Of a stretch of 64,000 bases of DNA, positions 24,857 to 36,179 are shown in pieces (within the stretch, counting starts at the first letter, position 1; each line of letters begins with the position of its first letter). Position numbers and translations under genes: made by a program. The DNA comes from Gonocerus acuteangulatus. Its lineage: Eukaryota; Arthropoda; Insecta; Hemiptera; Coreidae. The stretch covers positions 71,236,732 to 71,300,731 of the forward strand of contig OX328130.1 of NCBI GenBank assembly GCA_946811695.1, in the 5' to 3' direction. The notes below the pieces were generated by a model. That model saw only the letters and a list, made by a program, of their open reading frames with translations. It ran no database searches and was not told where the DNA came from.

Positions 24857-25833
24857 CTTTTAATGAGTTAGTCCCGGTGCACACTGAAGAAAGTGGTTTC
24901 GTGGAACTGAAGTTGCTTGCAACCTATAGATAGGAAACCAAAGGTCGGTGCACACAGAGTTTCATGAAATTCTTTAAATCGGGGTTTTGTTAATTATAGC
25001 ATAACATACACTTCTATTTGAATCGATCCATGCAAAAAGAGCTTCTGTCCATAATAAGTAGTTTTGAGAAAACGAGAAAAAACTTTCTACACTCTTCATT
25101 TGTTTTATTATTGTGCTATTTTTTTTTGTCTGAGTACCCTCTACTGACACAAGTTATACATGAAACTTTGGTTATTACTAACAAATGCATAATATTATTA
25201 AAATATAGTAATAGTGCTTGGACTAAAGCTCTTCTTGCATGGAACAGCCTTAGGAGTACCTCCATGCAAAATATAAGGTCTAATATAATGTAAAACACAT
25301 TGTAGGATATATTGAGTAACAGTTTATTATCAATGGTACAATGTGTAAGAAATATTTGCATGATATAAAGTTCATACAATGAGTAATGTAATGCTTAATC
25401 CTCTTGAACTTCTTCATCTATGTTTATAGTTGTTGGCCAACCCAATATTTCATAGTAGAAATTCTAGTGCTCTTCTGAAACTTATGGCATCAACTTCTTA
25501 ATGCCTTCAATTTTTTTCTGTTTGACGTGGACCTTCCCTCCTGGGTAGGCAGGATTGGGAGGGAACACTGGAGCCTGAAGACCTTGGCGTAAACGAAAGG
25601 TATGTGCTACAATGCCGTTAATGATTTTTTTGCAACATGTGTTTCTATGGGAACAATGTATTGGACTAAAGTCCTCTTAACATAGAAATGTGTAGTGACC
25701 GTCAGAGACAACGAATCCATCACTAACTGATATTTGGAAAAAAATGGACTGAAGCTCTTTTTCCATGGATCGATTCACTTATCATGTTTTGGTTGTTAAA
25801 ACTTATTTATTCTGTGCTAAATTTTCAATTGAC
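24857..25833. other. Intron DNA, small inverted motif only
   Basis: CGGTGCACAC occurs twice (24896 and 24946) as possible subterminal motifs of a short MITE. The rest is unrecognised. Confidence 0.4.
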
Positions 25834-26148
25834 ATGGATCTTCCAAGACACCACTTACGCCATGTTATGCTTTGGGAATTCGATAAAGGAGAAAATGCTG
25901 CTTTAACTTATCGAAAAGTTGTAGAAATCCATGGCGAAAATGTCATTAGCGTGCGACAAGTGCAGCGGTGGTTTGAACGATTTCGAGCGACAAACCGCAA
26001 GCTTGAAGACGAGCCTAGTACAGGTCTGGCAACAGAGCTTGTCGACCAACTCCTGCAGGCTACTGTAGAAGAAAATCCTGTTGTAACAGTCGAAGAGTTA
26101 GCAGAAAAACTTGGATCGACACATTCTACAGTCCACCGAAATTACTTA
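25834..26148 (+). pseudogene. mariner-type transposase, N-terminal DNA-binding domain only
   Basis: Starts MDLPRHHLRHVMLWEF and contains two helix-turn-helix modules: VVEIHGENVISVRQVQRWF with RFRATNRKLEDEP, then VTVEELAEKLGSTHSTVH. This is the bipartite N-terminal domain of mariner transposases. The catalytic DD34D domain is absent. The frame is cut at TTA by the MITE at 26149, and the sequence after that MITE does not restore a recognisable catalytic domain. Confidence 0.85.
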
Positions 26149-27050
26149 GGGTAGTCGCATAGTGAAGAGGTAGAGGTAGAGGTAGAGGGAAGAGGTAGAG
26201 GTAGAGGTACCTCTATGTAACACAAACACATTGTTTGTAATGGGGGCTCGCATAGTAGAGAGGTAGAGGTAGAGGTGAACCGCGCGGGCCTCCTGGAGGT
26301 CTTTCCCGCCCGCTTTTAAAGACAAAATTGTTTGTCTTTTCGAGCGGTCTACAGCGCGGTCTATGACGTTGCTTCTCCGTGATTGGTTCTTTCAAGTCTT
26401 CTACTATCCCATTCCACCCTCTGCTGCACGTGTGGTCGTTTGTGTAGTATTTTCACTCTAGAAAATTTGAGATTAGTATTTTAGGATTGTGAATAACTAT
26501 AACGGTAGTGAAATGAAAGAAGATTTAATTATCGCGGTGCATTAATTATCCACCATTTACGCGCTGTCGGCATGTTATCACTATCTTCACTACTGTCACT
26601 TAATATTGTAAAAAAATTAACTATCCTAACAACCTCTCTTCTTGCAACACAGTTGAAAACTCGCCCTCAAATCATGTGAAACTGGAAAAGCTGCGCGGTA
26701 ACCCTCTTCACTATGCGACCCTCCCTCTATCAAAACCTCTACCTCTACTTCTACCTCTTCCCTCTACCTCTAACACTACCTCTTCCCTCTACCTCTACCT
26801 CTTCCCACTACCTCTACCTCTACCTCTACCTCTACCTCTACCTCTACCTCTACCTCTACCTCTTCCCTCTACCTCTACCTCTACCTCTACCTCTACCTCT
26901 ACCTCTTCCCTCTACCTCTACCTCTACCTCTACCTCTTCCCTCTACCTCTACCTCTACCTCCTCTACCTCTACCTCTACCTCTTCCCTCTACCTCTACCT
27001 CTTCACTCTACCTCTACCTCTACCTCTACCTCTTCACCATGCGCCTACCC
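26149..27050. mobile_element. Harbinger-like MITE with (AGAGGT)n arms
   Basis: Ends GGGTAGTCGCATAGTGAAG and CTTCACCATGCGCCTACCC are inverted repeats, flanked by TTA at 26146-26148 and 27051-27053, the target of PIF/Harbinger elements. Both arms carry AGAGGT hexanucleotide repeats (left ~26165-26275, right 26735-27035). The centre (26280-26700) has no long ORF. Ser/Leu/Pro/Tyr-repeat frames over the right arm are translation of the repeat. Confidence 0.75.
26735..27035. repeat. (CTACCT)n hexanucleotide repeat
   Basis: About 45 near-perfect CTACCT/CTTCCC units. Confidence 0.93.
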
Positions 27051-27053
27051 TTA

Positions 27054-27598
27054 TGGGATGATCTGATACTTCCACTTTTCCCGTTTATTTACGTTCTACG
27101 ATAAGAATTATTTTATATATTTGTTTTAAATATTTGTATAAATAATTTCACTAATTATAGACACAAGAAACCGATATTCATCATTGACCAAAAATATTCT
27201 GTTTTATGACTCATATGACATTGTATGTCCTTCAAACTTAATGTCATGGAAAGGAAATAAATCGATTGAGTGGAAATTTACCGAAAAACTGCGTCCTCGA
27301 AAACGGTATCCTGCATAATTCTCTTTGATGTTGGAAGTCCTTCAAAAGGCCTTCACTCGTTCCAATTCGAAACGACAGCCCATGGTTGAGGTTGACATTT
27401 CGACATGACCTTCAAAAACTATTTATGGATTATAAACCTTCATCATTTCATAAGAATTGTAAATTCATTCATTCTATTTACTTGACGAAGCCATATTTAA
27501 ACATCAATAAACCTTTTAGTTAAGGTCATTTACGTATAAGAAACGATATTTCAAATGCTTGGTACAGTCTATTTTCCTTCAACCTTCTTTATCTTTAA
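27054..27598. other. Intron DNA without recognised feature
   Basis: Nothing identified. Confidence 0.4.
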
Positions 27599-28563
27599 CA
27601 CAGGTCAACATTTGATAAAAAAAAAAAAAAAATCACTTGGAGCGGTATGGTCCTAATGGGGTTTCTGGGGTCGCTGTTAACGACGAGCGGGCTGTTTAAC
27701 CTTCATCACATCAGATTCAAGGTCATTTTTAGATCAAATCGAGAAAAAAACGTAGGAAAAATCTGAAAACATGCATGCGTATATTTTTGAGGTCTCTGAA
27801 TCGGAATCCGTAGTTTGTTTGACCTTTACACCTTTTCCTAGAGGTCATTTGAAGGTCAAATAGAGAAATAAACGTAGAAAAAATCATGCGTATGTTTTTG
27901 AGGTCTCTGAATAGGAATCCGTAGTTTGTTTGACCTTTACACCTTTTCCTAGAGGTCATTTGAAGGTCAAATAGAGAAATAAACGTAGAAAAAATCATGC
28001 GTATGTTTTTGAGGTCTCTGAATCGGAATCCGTAGTTTGTTTGACCTTTACACCTTTTCCTAGAGGTCATTTGAAGGTCAAATAGAGAAATAAACGTAGA
28101 AAAAATCATGCGTATGTTTTTGAGGTCCCTGTGTCCGAATCCGTAGTTTGTTTGACCTTTACACCTTTTCCTAGAGGTCATTTGAAGGTCAAATAGAGAA
28201 ATAAACGTAGAAAAAATCGTGCCTATGTTTTTGAGGTCCCTGAATCGGAATCCGTAGTTTGTTTGACTCGAACTAATTCCCAGAAAATGAATTTTTGAAT
28301 GACCTTCAAGTGACCTCTAGAAAAAGGTGTAAAGGTCAAGCAAACTACGGATTTCGACTCAGGAACTATATACGGAAAATATACGGATGAATGTTTTCAG
28401 ATTTTTCCTGAGGGGTTTTCTCTATTTGATCTTCAAATGACCTTGAATCTGATGTGATTAAGTTTAAGCAACCCGCTCATCGTAATCAGGGATCTCAAAA
28501 ACCCCATAAGGGCCACACCGCTCAGATTGTTTGTTTTTTTAGATCAAATTTTCACCTGTGTAA
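27599..28563. mobile_element. Palindromic MITE with internal 111-bp tandem repeats
   Basis: The left arm (ACACAGGTCAACATTTGAT, GAGCGGTATGGTCC, CACATCAGATTCAAGGTCAT) is mirrored at 28380-28563. The space between holds ~4.5 copies of a 111-bp unit. No flanking duplication was recognised, so the class is unknown. Confidence 0.75.
27745..28270. repeat. 111-bp tandem repeat, ~4.5 copies
   Basis: The unit contains GAGGTCTCTGAATCGGAATC, TTGACCTTTACACC and AGAGGTCATTTGAAGGTCAA. Because 111 is a multiple of 3, the minus strand stays open for 150 codons with a 37-residue repeat; there is no other sign of coding. Confidence 0.93.
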
Positions 28564-28770
28564 TCTACAATTATGTTTCTGAAGAAAACACAGGTGAATA
28601 GATATGTATGTTTTGAATTTTAAAAAAATTGCTCATTATACATGTTTCTGTTGTACGTTGATTATTCCAATTGTTGCTTTGCCGAGAAAATTGTTTTCTA
28701 AACGATTTTGAAATTTAAAAAAAGTATGAAAGGTAATAGACAAAGATGAAACAGAAAAAAGATTTAAAAA
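28564..28770. other. Intron DNA, AT-rich
   Basis: Nothing identified. Confidence 0.4.
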
Positions 28771-29297
28771 GGCCGTCACGCAGGAGATGCATAACTAAGC
28801 ACTTTCCTCAGAATTTGGGTAGTGTAGACTGCTTTCCAGAACAATTTGCTTAAAATATCCTACATAAATAAAATAAGAACATGAATAGTTCTCTTTTAAA
28901 TTTGTAATGAGTAACTGATCAATTATTAATTTGCTTCCAGAGTTATGTTTACACATGGTACCTATTGCACTATGTAATAAATACAAAAAACCTCATATTA
29001 TCGTATTTTGATCTAACGCAGGAACAGGATACAGTCACTCTAGTGGTAGAAAGCGCTCCTTGCGGCGGCTTTGTGAACCTACGTCTGGCGGGCTTTTCTA
29101 TTGAAATATATTACAAATTGAACCCCCGCTTTCCGATTGACCGATTCAGCTCATTTTTACAACACTTCTTTCTCATGAGTTACCCACGACGTATACCGCG
29201 TTTCGTTACAATACAGCAGAAATTACGACCGTTATGAGTATATTAGGAATTTTGGGTCCGGAGTAAACCCCCCCCCTTCTAATGAACCGATTTAGTA
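28771..29297 (+). mobile_element. Family A element, 5' part only (A4)
   Basis: Starts CCGTCACGCAGGAGATGC and follows A1 closely to AATGAACCGATTTAG, where it stops. The TA tract and the hairpin 3' end are missing. Confidence 0.75.
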
Positions 29298-29591
29298 TAA
29301 AAAGGAATTGAGGGCAATGTCAAGGTACGACGGAGGGCAGGCATCGATTACACTGGGAATCCAGCGAGGTAGAGAAAATTGAAGACGACACGGAAAACAG
29401 TATTTACATCTACATCGTTTTTCAACTATACTCAGTGTTGCATTTTCTTCTTAATTTGATCATTAAAATGTTACAAAATGATCTTAAACTACAACGAAGA
29501 TTCATATTCAGGTGCAGATCACTAACCAATCACACCCAAGGTACTCTCTTCCTATCGGGGATTTTCAGAAGTTGCATAAACCGCTTCCACA

Positions 29592-30045
29592 CATTGCAGA
29601 CTGATAGCCACTTTCTTGACAACGGGCCGTCACGCTCCATGGCTTGATAGCCACTTTCTTGACAACGGGCCGGCATGCACCGTGGCTTGATAGCCACTTT
29701 CTTGACAACGGGCCGGCATGCACCGTGGCTTGATAGCCACTTTCTTGACAACGAGCAGGCATGCACCGTGGCTTGATAGCCACTTTCTTGACACCGGGCA
29801 GGCATGCACCGTGGCTTGATAGCCACTTTCTTGACAACGGGCCGGCATGCACCGTGGCTTGATAGCCACTTTCTTGACAACGGGCCGTCACCCTCCATGT
29901 CCTGATAGCCACTTTCTTGACAACGGGCCGGCATGCACCGTGGCTTGATAGCCACTTTCTTGACAACGGGCCGTCACGCTCCATGGCCTGATAGCGACTT
30001 TCTTGCCAACGGGCTGGCATGCACCGTGGCTTGATAGCCACTTTT
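29592..30045. repeat. Minisatellite, 43-bp unit, ~10 copies
   Basis: The unit starts TTGATAGCCACTTTCTTGAC and continues AACGGGCCGGCATGCACCGT with GGC; a minority form has CGTCACGCTCCAT. 43 is not a multiple of 3, and the minus strand is open in all three frames over parts of the array, so long minus ORFs (up to 192 codons) are incidental. Confidence 0.94.
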
Positions 30046-30093
30046 GTGAAATGGTCATTTCTTCCCTTCGGGACAAAAAGCCACCGATCTGAC

Positions 30094-30150
30094 AGCTTTT
30101 TTGCAATATTTAGTCTTACAACACGTACGACTAAATATTGCAAAAAAGCT
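30094..30150. repeat. Perfect 22-bp inverted repeat with 13-bp loop
   Basis: AGCTTTTTTGCAATATTTAG with TC (30094-30115) is exactly complementary to 30129-30150. It lies between the two minisatellites. Confidence 0.95.
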
Positions 30151-30249
30151 AGTCATTCTAGTCATTCTTGTATGCGCTAGAGCTCTTAAAAAAATGTAGT
30201 TTGATCATACTGAACGTGGGTTTTCCTTTGCTACCCGATAGTTGGGAGG

Positions 30250-30568
30250 ATGTTTGCAGCAAAGTCCATCCTCTCAGCAATTTTTGCAGCACATTCCATC
30301 CTCTCAACAATGTTTGCAGCACATTCCAGCCCCTTAAAAATGTTTGCAGCATATTCCATCCCCTCACCAATGACTACAGCACAGTCCATCCTCACAACAA
30401 TGACTGCAGCATATTCTAGCCCCTCAACATTGACTACAGCACAGTCCATCCTTTCAACAAGGACTGCAGCATATTCCAGCCCCTCAACAATGTTTGCAGC
30501 ATATTCCATCCTCTCAACAATGACTGCAGCATATTCCAGCCCATAAACAATGTTTCCAGCACAGTCCA
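30250..30568. repeat. Minisatellite, 30-bp unit, ~10.5 copies
   Basis: The unit is of the form CAGCATATTCCATCCTCTCA followed by ACAATGACTG. Length divisible by 3 leaves both strands open (98 and 133 codons), with Ala/Ser-rich or Glu/Met-rich repeats that resemble no known protein. Confidence 0.93.
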
Positions 30569-31876
30569 GTCGCGCTACAAGCATATTCATTACATTCCTT
30601 TCGACGACATCTGAAATTGATAGAGAATGCATGAAGGTTTTAAAGATCGGACTATTTTACAAGGAATAGCCTTGAGGTCGGACCGTTAATCAACAGGTCC
30701 AATTAAATGGCCGCCTAATATTTGTTACTAGTTTGCTTGAATGGAACTAATAAATATTACCATGAGTTGTAAAGGAATGAAACGACACCCAAGACAACCC
30801 CGGACACAACATTTGACCATTGTTGACACGTTATATCGCTAACAATCAGAGCGAAACCTTTTACCATAGATAAGTGTTGTCAAGTTTCTGGAAGGGAACG
30901 AAGCTTTAGGCTCGGAGAATATTTTCTAGATTGCGGTATTATTTGAAAAAGTAAATCAATATAGTAAATCGTTTCTGTGTGTTAGGAGTTTCTCTAATGG
31001 ATGTATTAGTTCTATCGATTTGCCGTCATTCCGCCATTCACTCTTTCCCAAAGAATCCGCTTTCAATTCTATTTCTCTCGGCCTTTTATATCAAAATACA
31101 CTTAGAAGGACATTTAAGTAATTAAGTGTAATGTAACAAAGGTATACAATAATGCCCAGTTAAACGTGCTTAGGACTTGGCATTACTTCTTTCACTATGC
31201 TGGGATTGTGACATGTAATCTTTGCTGGGCAAGGGCGTTCAGTACGGCTCGTCCAGTAACTGACTTGTTATTAAACACTTTTTGAGCATTTATACGATGT
31301 AACAAGGGACAACTGTCTATTAGAATGGTGATAGGGGAGCTTACTTGTTGCTTAGTAAACATAATTCATTCCTATAATCTTTTACTAGCGGTATTTACTG
31401 ATACTTGTCACGTCGCTAAAAAAGGTCTTGTTCACACGTAGCTATTTGTGATTGGATGACAAGTACAAAGCTAGTGTGAACTAGGCATGAAATATCGAGG
31501 TGGTCTGTATAATATCGATACGTAAATCTGGTGATATTCCTTTCCTTTATTTGATCTGAAGGTAGAGGCGTCGTTGTCGGTAGCCAGTTTGACTTCTGGC
31601 TGGTTATTTTCGTTAAACGTAGGCCTCTTTATAGCCATACAAGACCAAACATTTGCACCATGATCCTATCCAAAGCGTATTCTAAAAGATACTAGTTTTT
31701 CATGCGATTTATACTATAGCACTCGGCACTATAGGAATTAAACAAGCTAAAACTTTAAGATTTTAGGTAATTTTCTATTATTGCTCCAATTTAAATTTAA
31801 ATATATACATATATATATATATATACACAAATAAAATCATATGGTCCAAAAAAGATTTATTAACAAGATTTATGCA
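30569..31876. other. Intron DNA without recognised feature
   Basis: A single-copy-looking stretch with no coding signal. A short (TA)n lies at 31801-31826. Confidence 0.45.
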
Positions 31877-31957
31877 ACGGTACCCGTAGATGACCGACGT
31901 TAAGCAATGTCGGACTTGGCCAGTACCTGAATGGGTGTCCGACCACGTGCTGTTGGA
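31877..31957 (+). mobile_element. 5S rRNA-derived fragment
   Basis: GACGTTAAGCAATGTCGGAC and GGCCAGTACCTGAATGGGTG match the internal control region and 3' half of 5S rRNA. Shorter than the copy at 1372 and without a recognisable SINE tail. Confidence 0.6.
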
Positions 31958-32296
31958 AAATTAACAAGAAGAAAATCACTGTAAAAATAAGGAATATCTT
32001 TTATAATTGAGTTAAATGTATCAGTCGCTCCAATTGCTTTGAAAATATGACTTTGGGGACTCCAAATCTTGCGTGAACGACATAGAGTGATAGAATTTAC
32101 ACATTTTTCCGTTATACTGAAGACAGTTCACAGCAAGTCTGTCATCGTATACTTATCTCAAAAAATGTTTTCAAATTCATCTTCATAATCGTTTGAAACC
32201 AAACTTCATGATACTTTTATTTCATGTAATCATACCAGTTTTTTGGTGGGACAATAACAGAACCAGTTATTATTTCTATGAATGAAAACGGCTTAC

Positions 32297-32401
32297 CTAT
32301 TGTATACTGCTGGAGAATGTCCGTCATGTTGATGTGTATGAGCCCCCTTTTCTCCTGCATCAAGGTGTCACAATGTGTCACCTTTCCGCTCCCTGGCCCA
32401 C
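32297..32401 (-). CDS. Adenylate kinase-like gene, Walker A exon
   Basis: 105 nt. Acceptor is tgattctag|GTGGGCC and donor is ATACAATAG|GTAAGCC on the minus strand. Joined to the upstream exon it gives VFVLGGPGSGKVTHCD, the nucleotide-binding P-loop (GxPGSGK) of adenylate kinases, followed by a helix and HINMTDILQQYTI. The usual enzyme sequence is GKGTQ after GGPGS; here it is GKVTH. The usual SGDLLR segment, whose arginine binds AMP, reads NMTDILQQ and lacks the arginine. The exon ends with one base of a split codon, matching the next exon. Confidence 0.9.
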
Positions 32402-32648
32402 CTAGAATCAAGATATATGTATTTGCAGCAGATGTTTACATCTAGAAACACCAAAAGCTAATGGATCAATTTTGGTTTGGTTGGACATAGGCGAATATAG
32501 ACAAAATGAGTTAAGTGCACTATGATTGTCTCTTAAAACTCATGGATAGGGTAAATAAGTCACTAACTCACAGCCTTCATCGTTTCCAATTTATAAATAC
32601 GTGGGTTTCTTGGTACCTCTTAAAATAGCGTTTTTTCTCTGTTAACCC

Positions 32649-33413
32649 CTTAACGGGCAAGGGCCGCTTGAGCGACCACTGCTCGCTGAAATTACAAAAC
32701 GACGCGAGTGAGGCGGAATTGGTTCCAATGCTTCCTGCTAGATGCCGGGGTATGCCAAAAAATAGAATTTGGAGGTCTTGGGCCCGACGAGCCGAGATAT
32801 GACGAAGTTGGCCGCTATAGCGGTCCTTGCCCATTCCCGCACTCGTCTTGTGTCAGTGTTGGCCGTGCATTATTGGCTCTCTGGATCACTCATCTTATCC
32901 GAAATCGCTTCAAAATATGTAATAATTCTTTTATACAGATGATTAGGAATTAATTGATTTTAATTGAAATGAGTATATCGCTTACATGTTATTCATTGAT
33001 TCGTCTCATAAGTACCTTACTCTCGTCAGACTGGAAGGAAAAAATACTATTTTTGGCATTCCTAATGAAATTCAATTCTGTCTCAAATGATATTGTGGGC
33101 TAGCATTATACTATTATTATCATTTTATTTTTTTTAAACCTGCCAATCTTAGGGTAACGCCATCAAATGAACCATTTTCATTTTCGGGATCTTTGCGACT
33201 TGGAATCGGCTTTACGACGTATCGCGGGCATTGCATATCGGGGATTCCCGATGCCTGGAATGGGCAAGGGCCGCTCAAGCGGCCTACCCCGTATTTATGG
33301 ATACAATTTTTTTTTTAACATCCTGGGTTCATATTTAGTAAATGGATGCCCCCAGACTCCCAAATATAAATTAAAAAAATTCCAACATAGCTAGCGAAAT
33401 GTGCCCGTTAAAG
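32649..33413. mobile_element. Possible TTAA-flanked MITE
   Basis: TTAACGGGCA at the left and TGCCCGTTAA at the right are inverted. Inside, GGGCAAGGGCCGCT recurs near both ends. A TTAA target would fit piggyBac-type or Kolobok elements. Only 10 bp of terminal repeat is secure. Confidence 0.4.
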
Positions 33414-33666
33414 AGGTGCCCTCAAAATATGAGAGTTTGTTTGTTTACCAAGTTATTCCCTGTGACCATATACGTATGTTTGACATTATTATAAGATAGT
33501 AGAATATACTACAGACGGTGGACATATTGTCTAATCCGCTCCTGAATTCATGATTTTCATTGGAAGATAACGGGCAAATATGCTGGGGTGCTGGAAGTTA
33601 CGGTGACCTAAACGAAAATGGTTCCAAATTATCTTTAATACGAGTTTCTAAATGTAGCCGTAAAAG

Positions 33667-34399
33667 TCCGACTCGAAGCAGGAATTGCATCATCTTAGCG
33701 CGGTTCTGTTCTTATCCCTAATGTTGGAAAGGTTGACAAAGAAACAGCTATAATTTTGGTTAGAACTTTCATGAAATAATTTATAATCCCAAATAGGTCA
33801 CCGTTGCAAGGGTACATATCTCTTACCTGACTCCCTGGCCTTGTCAACGTTCGCTCTAGAAACTGTTTACTGTTTCTTATTTTCTTTTACAATAATACTA
33901 ATTATACAGATAAATGAAATTTACAACCAAAAAACTCAATTAAAAAGTGATTTAAACAAAGACAAAACCCAATTCAAAAGAACAAAACTAACACATTTGA
34001 AGTTTTAAGAACTTATTTATCCGATTGGCATCGCCAAATTGCAAATTACTTCAGAACCTTTTTTGTAGAGCATTTAGTAAGCTTTCGAATTGTAATGATC
34101 CGCTTTCCAAATTTCCAACTGTTATAAAGTATTTTATTCTATTTAAAACTGTTACTTGTATCCCGTTAAAAATGGTTTCATTCGTTTTCCTATAAAGTAA
34201 GCGAAAGCTATAAAACAAGTACTAGCAAGCATATGTTGTAAGCGTAAAGATTATTTTCGCGCGAATTTCGCTCCAAAAATCATATTCCGGCAACGGACGT
34301 TGCTGGTTAACGTACTTGACCTTTCAAATTAGACGAAAGATTTTTGTACCAAATTTTATCAAAATCGGACCATTCTTCTCTGAGCTAGAGCGCGAACAG

Positions 34400-34461
<62 letters not shown>

Positions 34462-34882
34462 ATAGTCGGTGATTAAGTGTCCGAAGGTTGTAAATATTAT
34501 TGATCTAGTACTGATTGGTCGTTACTTCCGGATTGCATCATCTTGTGGATTCATAAGCCAGGATTTCGCCAAAAGTAGGGAGGGCTGAAACGCGCTATAA
34601 AATTGTTAATAAATAATGTAATTATGAATAATTGTTGCCTTTTCAGAATGACCAATCATCTATTTATGAATATATTATGACTTCAACAGTCCGCGATATT
34701 GAATAATTTATTCGGGTTTTATAACAAAGCTTGTTCCGTTCTCAAACATTCAGATTTGACCTAATTGTGGCTTCTAGCACAACTTCCGAGTTTTTGAATA
34801 ATTAATAACCCCAATATTGATAATAACACTGAATCTCCCCGTGGTTTTGCGGCTAGCACGCTGAATTCTCTTGGAGGAAATG

Positions 34883-34956
<74 letters not shown>

Positions 34957-35092
34957 AATTTGAACCACCGTTATTTTCGGTCTCTAGGGGTTCTGAAACG
35001 CGAAAGTTTCTTGTCGGCACTTCCGGATTGTTTCATTGTATCAACCTTATAAGCGGGGTTCCTCCCTATGGGAGAGGGAGGAACCGCGCTAA
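33667..35092 (+). mobile_element. Family B Helentron-like element, copy B4
   Basis: Starts TCCGACTCGAAGCAGGAATTG with ATCTTAGCGCGGTTC, and ends with hairpin GGTTCCTCCCTatgggagAGGGAGGAACC-type sequence and GCGCTAA. It has two TA tracts (34407-34462, 34889-34953), with unrelated sequence between them that includes a decayed SINE-like A box (CCCCGTGGTTTTGCGGCTAGC). Confidence 0.75.
34889..34953. repeat. (TA)n microsatellite in B4
   Basis: Uninterrupted TA run. Confidence 0.95.
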
Positions 35093-35239
35093 AAAAGTAA
35101 TACATTTTCTACTTATACCTAAATTACGTTAATCTTATCTTAAAATTTAAAAAACAAAAAATATTAAACTATATATATTTTTTTTTTTTGTTGTACTTAT
35201 ACGTACATGTGCGTTAATCTTATCCTATGTTAAAGCCTA

Positions 35240-35786
35240 TGCTCCCTTCAAGGTATTCTGGAAGAATTGATTGAAAATAAAATATTTTACAGGAAACTAA
35301 TAGCCACAATTCGATAAGATAAATACATTATTATCCAGTCATTCCAAATCCCTAATTTTAGAGGAAAACATTTTGAAAATATTTATAGAGTTCAGCAATG
35401 AAAATGAATGGAATTCTAGCCTCCATCAGGGCTGTAAAACGGGTCAGAATTTATACTAATTTATATAAAGAAGCGACGAAAAGGAAAACAATATACAAAC
35501 ACGAGGATACATTATGCGTATGGTAAATGTGATTTATAGCTAGAGATTTTTTTTTTTAATAATCTTTTTAATCAGTCCCGTTACAGGCCACGAGGGCCCT
35601 GAGGGCAGATACTATAGAGGTATCTGATTCATGACCATATGGCACACTAGGGAGATAGTATGGTCAGTACTACTATTTTTTTTTTATGACAAGTTTTAAG
35701 ACATAGGTCACTAACATGTGTCATGGACGTCTCAGTTTGAAATTAAATAAATTACACATGAAAAACCAGCAAATATAAATTAAATA
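35240..35786 (-). mobile_element. 3' flank of non-LTR element, copy L3
   Basis: Homologous to 41360-41726 (TATTCTGGAAGA, CAGGAAACTAA, CATCAGGGCTGTAAAACGGG). An extra ~130-bp block with T-rich edges at ~35552-35685 (CAGTCCCGTTACAGGCCACG) is absent from the other copy and is probably a short retroposon. Confidence 0.6.
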
Positions 35787-36123
35787 TGTCGGATTAACTT
35801 AGTTGTTTCGAGGAAAATAAATAATTTAGATAAGTGATTTGAGTTTTTTCCAAGAAGTTCCCTTAGGTCAATGGGCAAATCTAATTGTTCTCTTTCTTTA
35901 ATGTAGGCCCAGCATTCGGTGAGGATATGTTTTCGGTTAGATGTACGCCGCAGTACTGACATATCGTTGGTGGCTCCTTTGCCATAAGATAGCCATGCGT
36001 CAGTCTTGAGTGTCCTATTCGTAGCCTAGTCAATATCACTTCCTCTCGTCTTCTGTCGCGTATGCTGCTACTCCATACATCTACATATTCTTTTATTTCA
36101 ACAAAACTGACAATTTTAAACAC
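35780..36123 (-). pseudogene. Non-LTR retrotransposon ORF2 C-terminus, copy L3
   Basis: Two overlapping minus frames read RRREEVILTRLRIGHSRLTH with GYLMAKEPPTICQYCG, then KHILTECWAYIKEREQ. This is the post-RNase H, zinc-finger-like C-terminus (TRLR-GH-L-TH ... C-x-x-C ... H-x-L-x-E-C) typical of I/Jockey-superclade elements. A frameshift separates the halves. It is the uninterrupted counterpart of 41726-43257. Confidence 0.8.
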
Positions 36124-36179
36124 AGATGTTTCCGAAATAGATAGCTCTATCAGAAATTACATAATAGTCGGAGAGCTTG

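Noticed and set aside
26676..27104. Leu/Pro/Tyr/Ser-rich protein of 142 codons
   Set aside because: It is translation of the (CTACCT)n repeat in two frames.
27729..28181. 150-codon repeat protein on the minus strand
   Set aside because: It arises from a 111-bp tandem unit inside a palindromic MITE with no conserved start.
29592..30045. Repeat protein encoded on the minus strand (up to 192 codons)
   Set aside because: The unit is open in all three minus frames and not a multiple of 3; no start context or homology. It is translation of a minisatellite.
30250..30568. Ala/Ser-rich repeat protein (plus) or Met/Glu-rich protein (minus)
   Set aside because: Both strands are open because the 30-bp unit lacks stops; no known family.
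32577..32953. Overlapping 81- and 85-codon ORFs
   Set aside because: They lie within a candidate MITE, with no homology and no splice logic linking them to the kinase gene.
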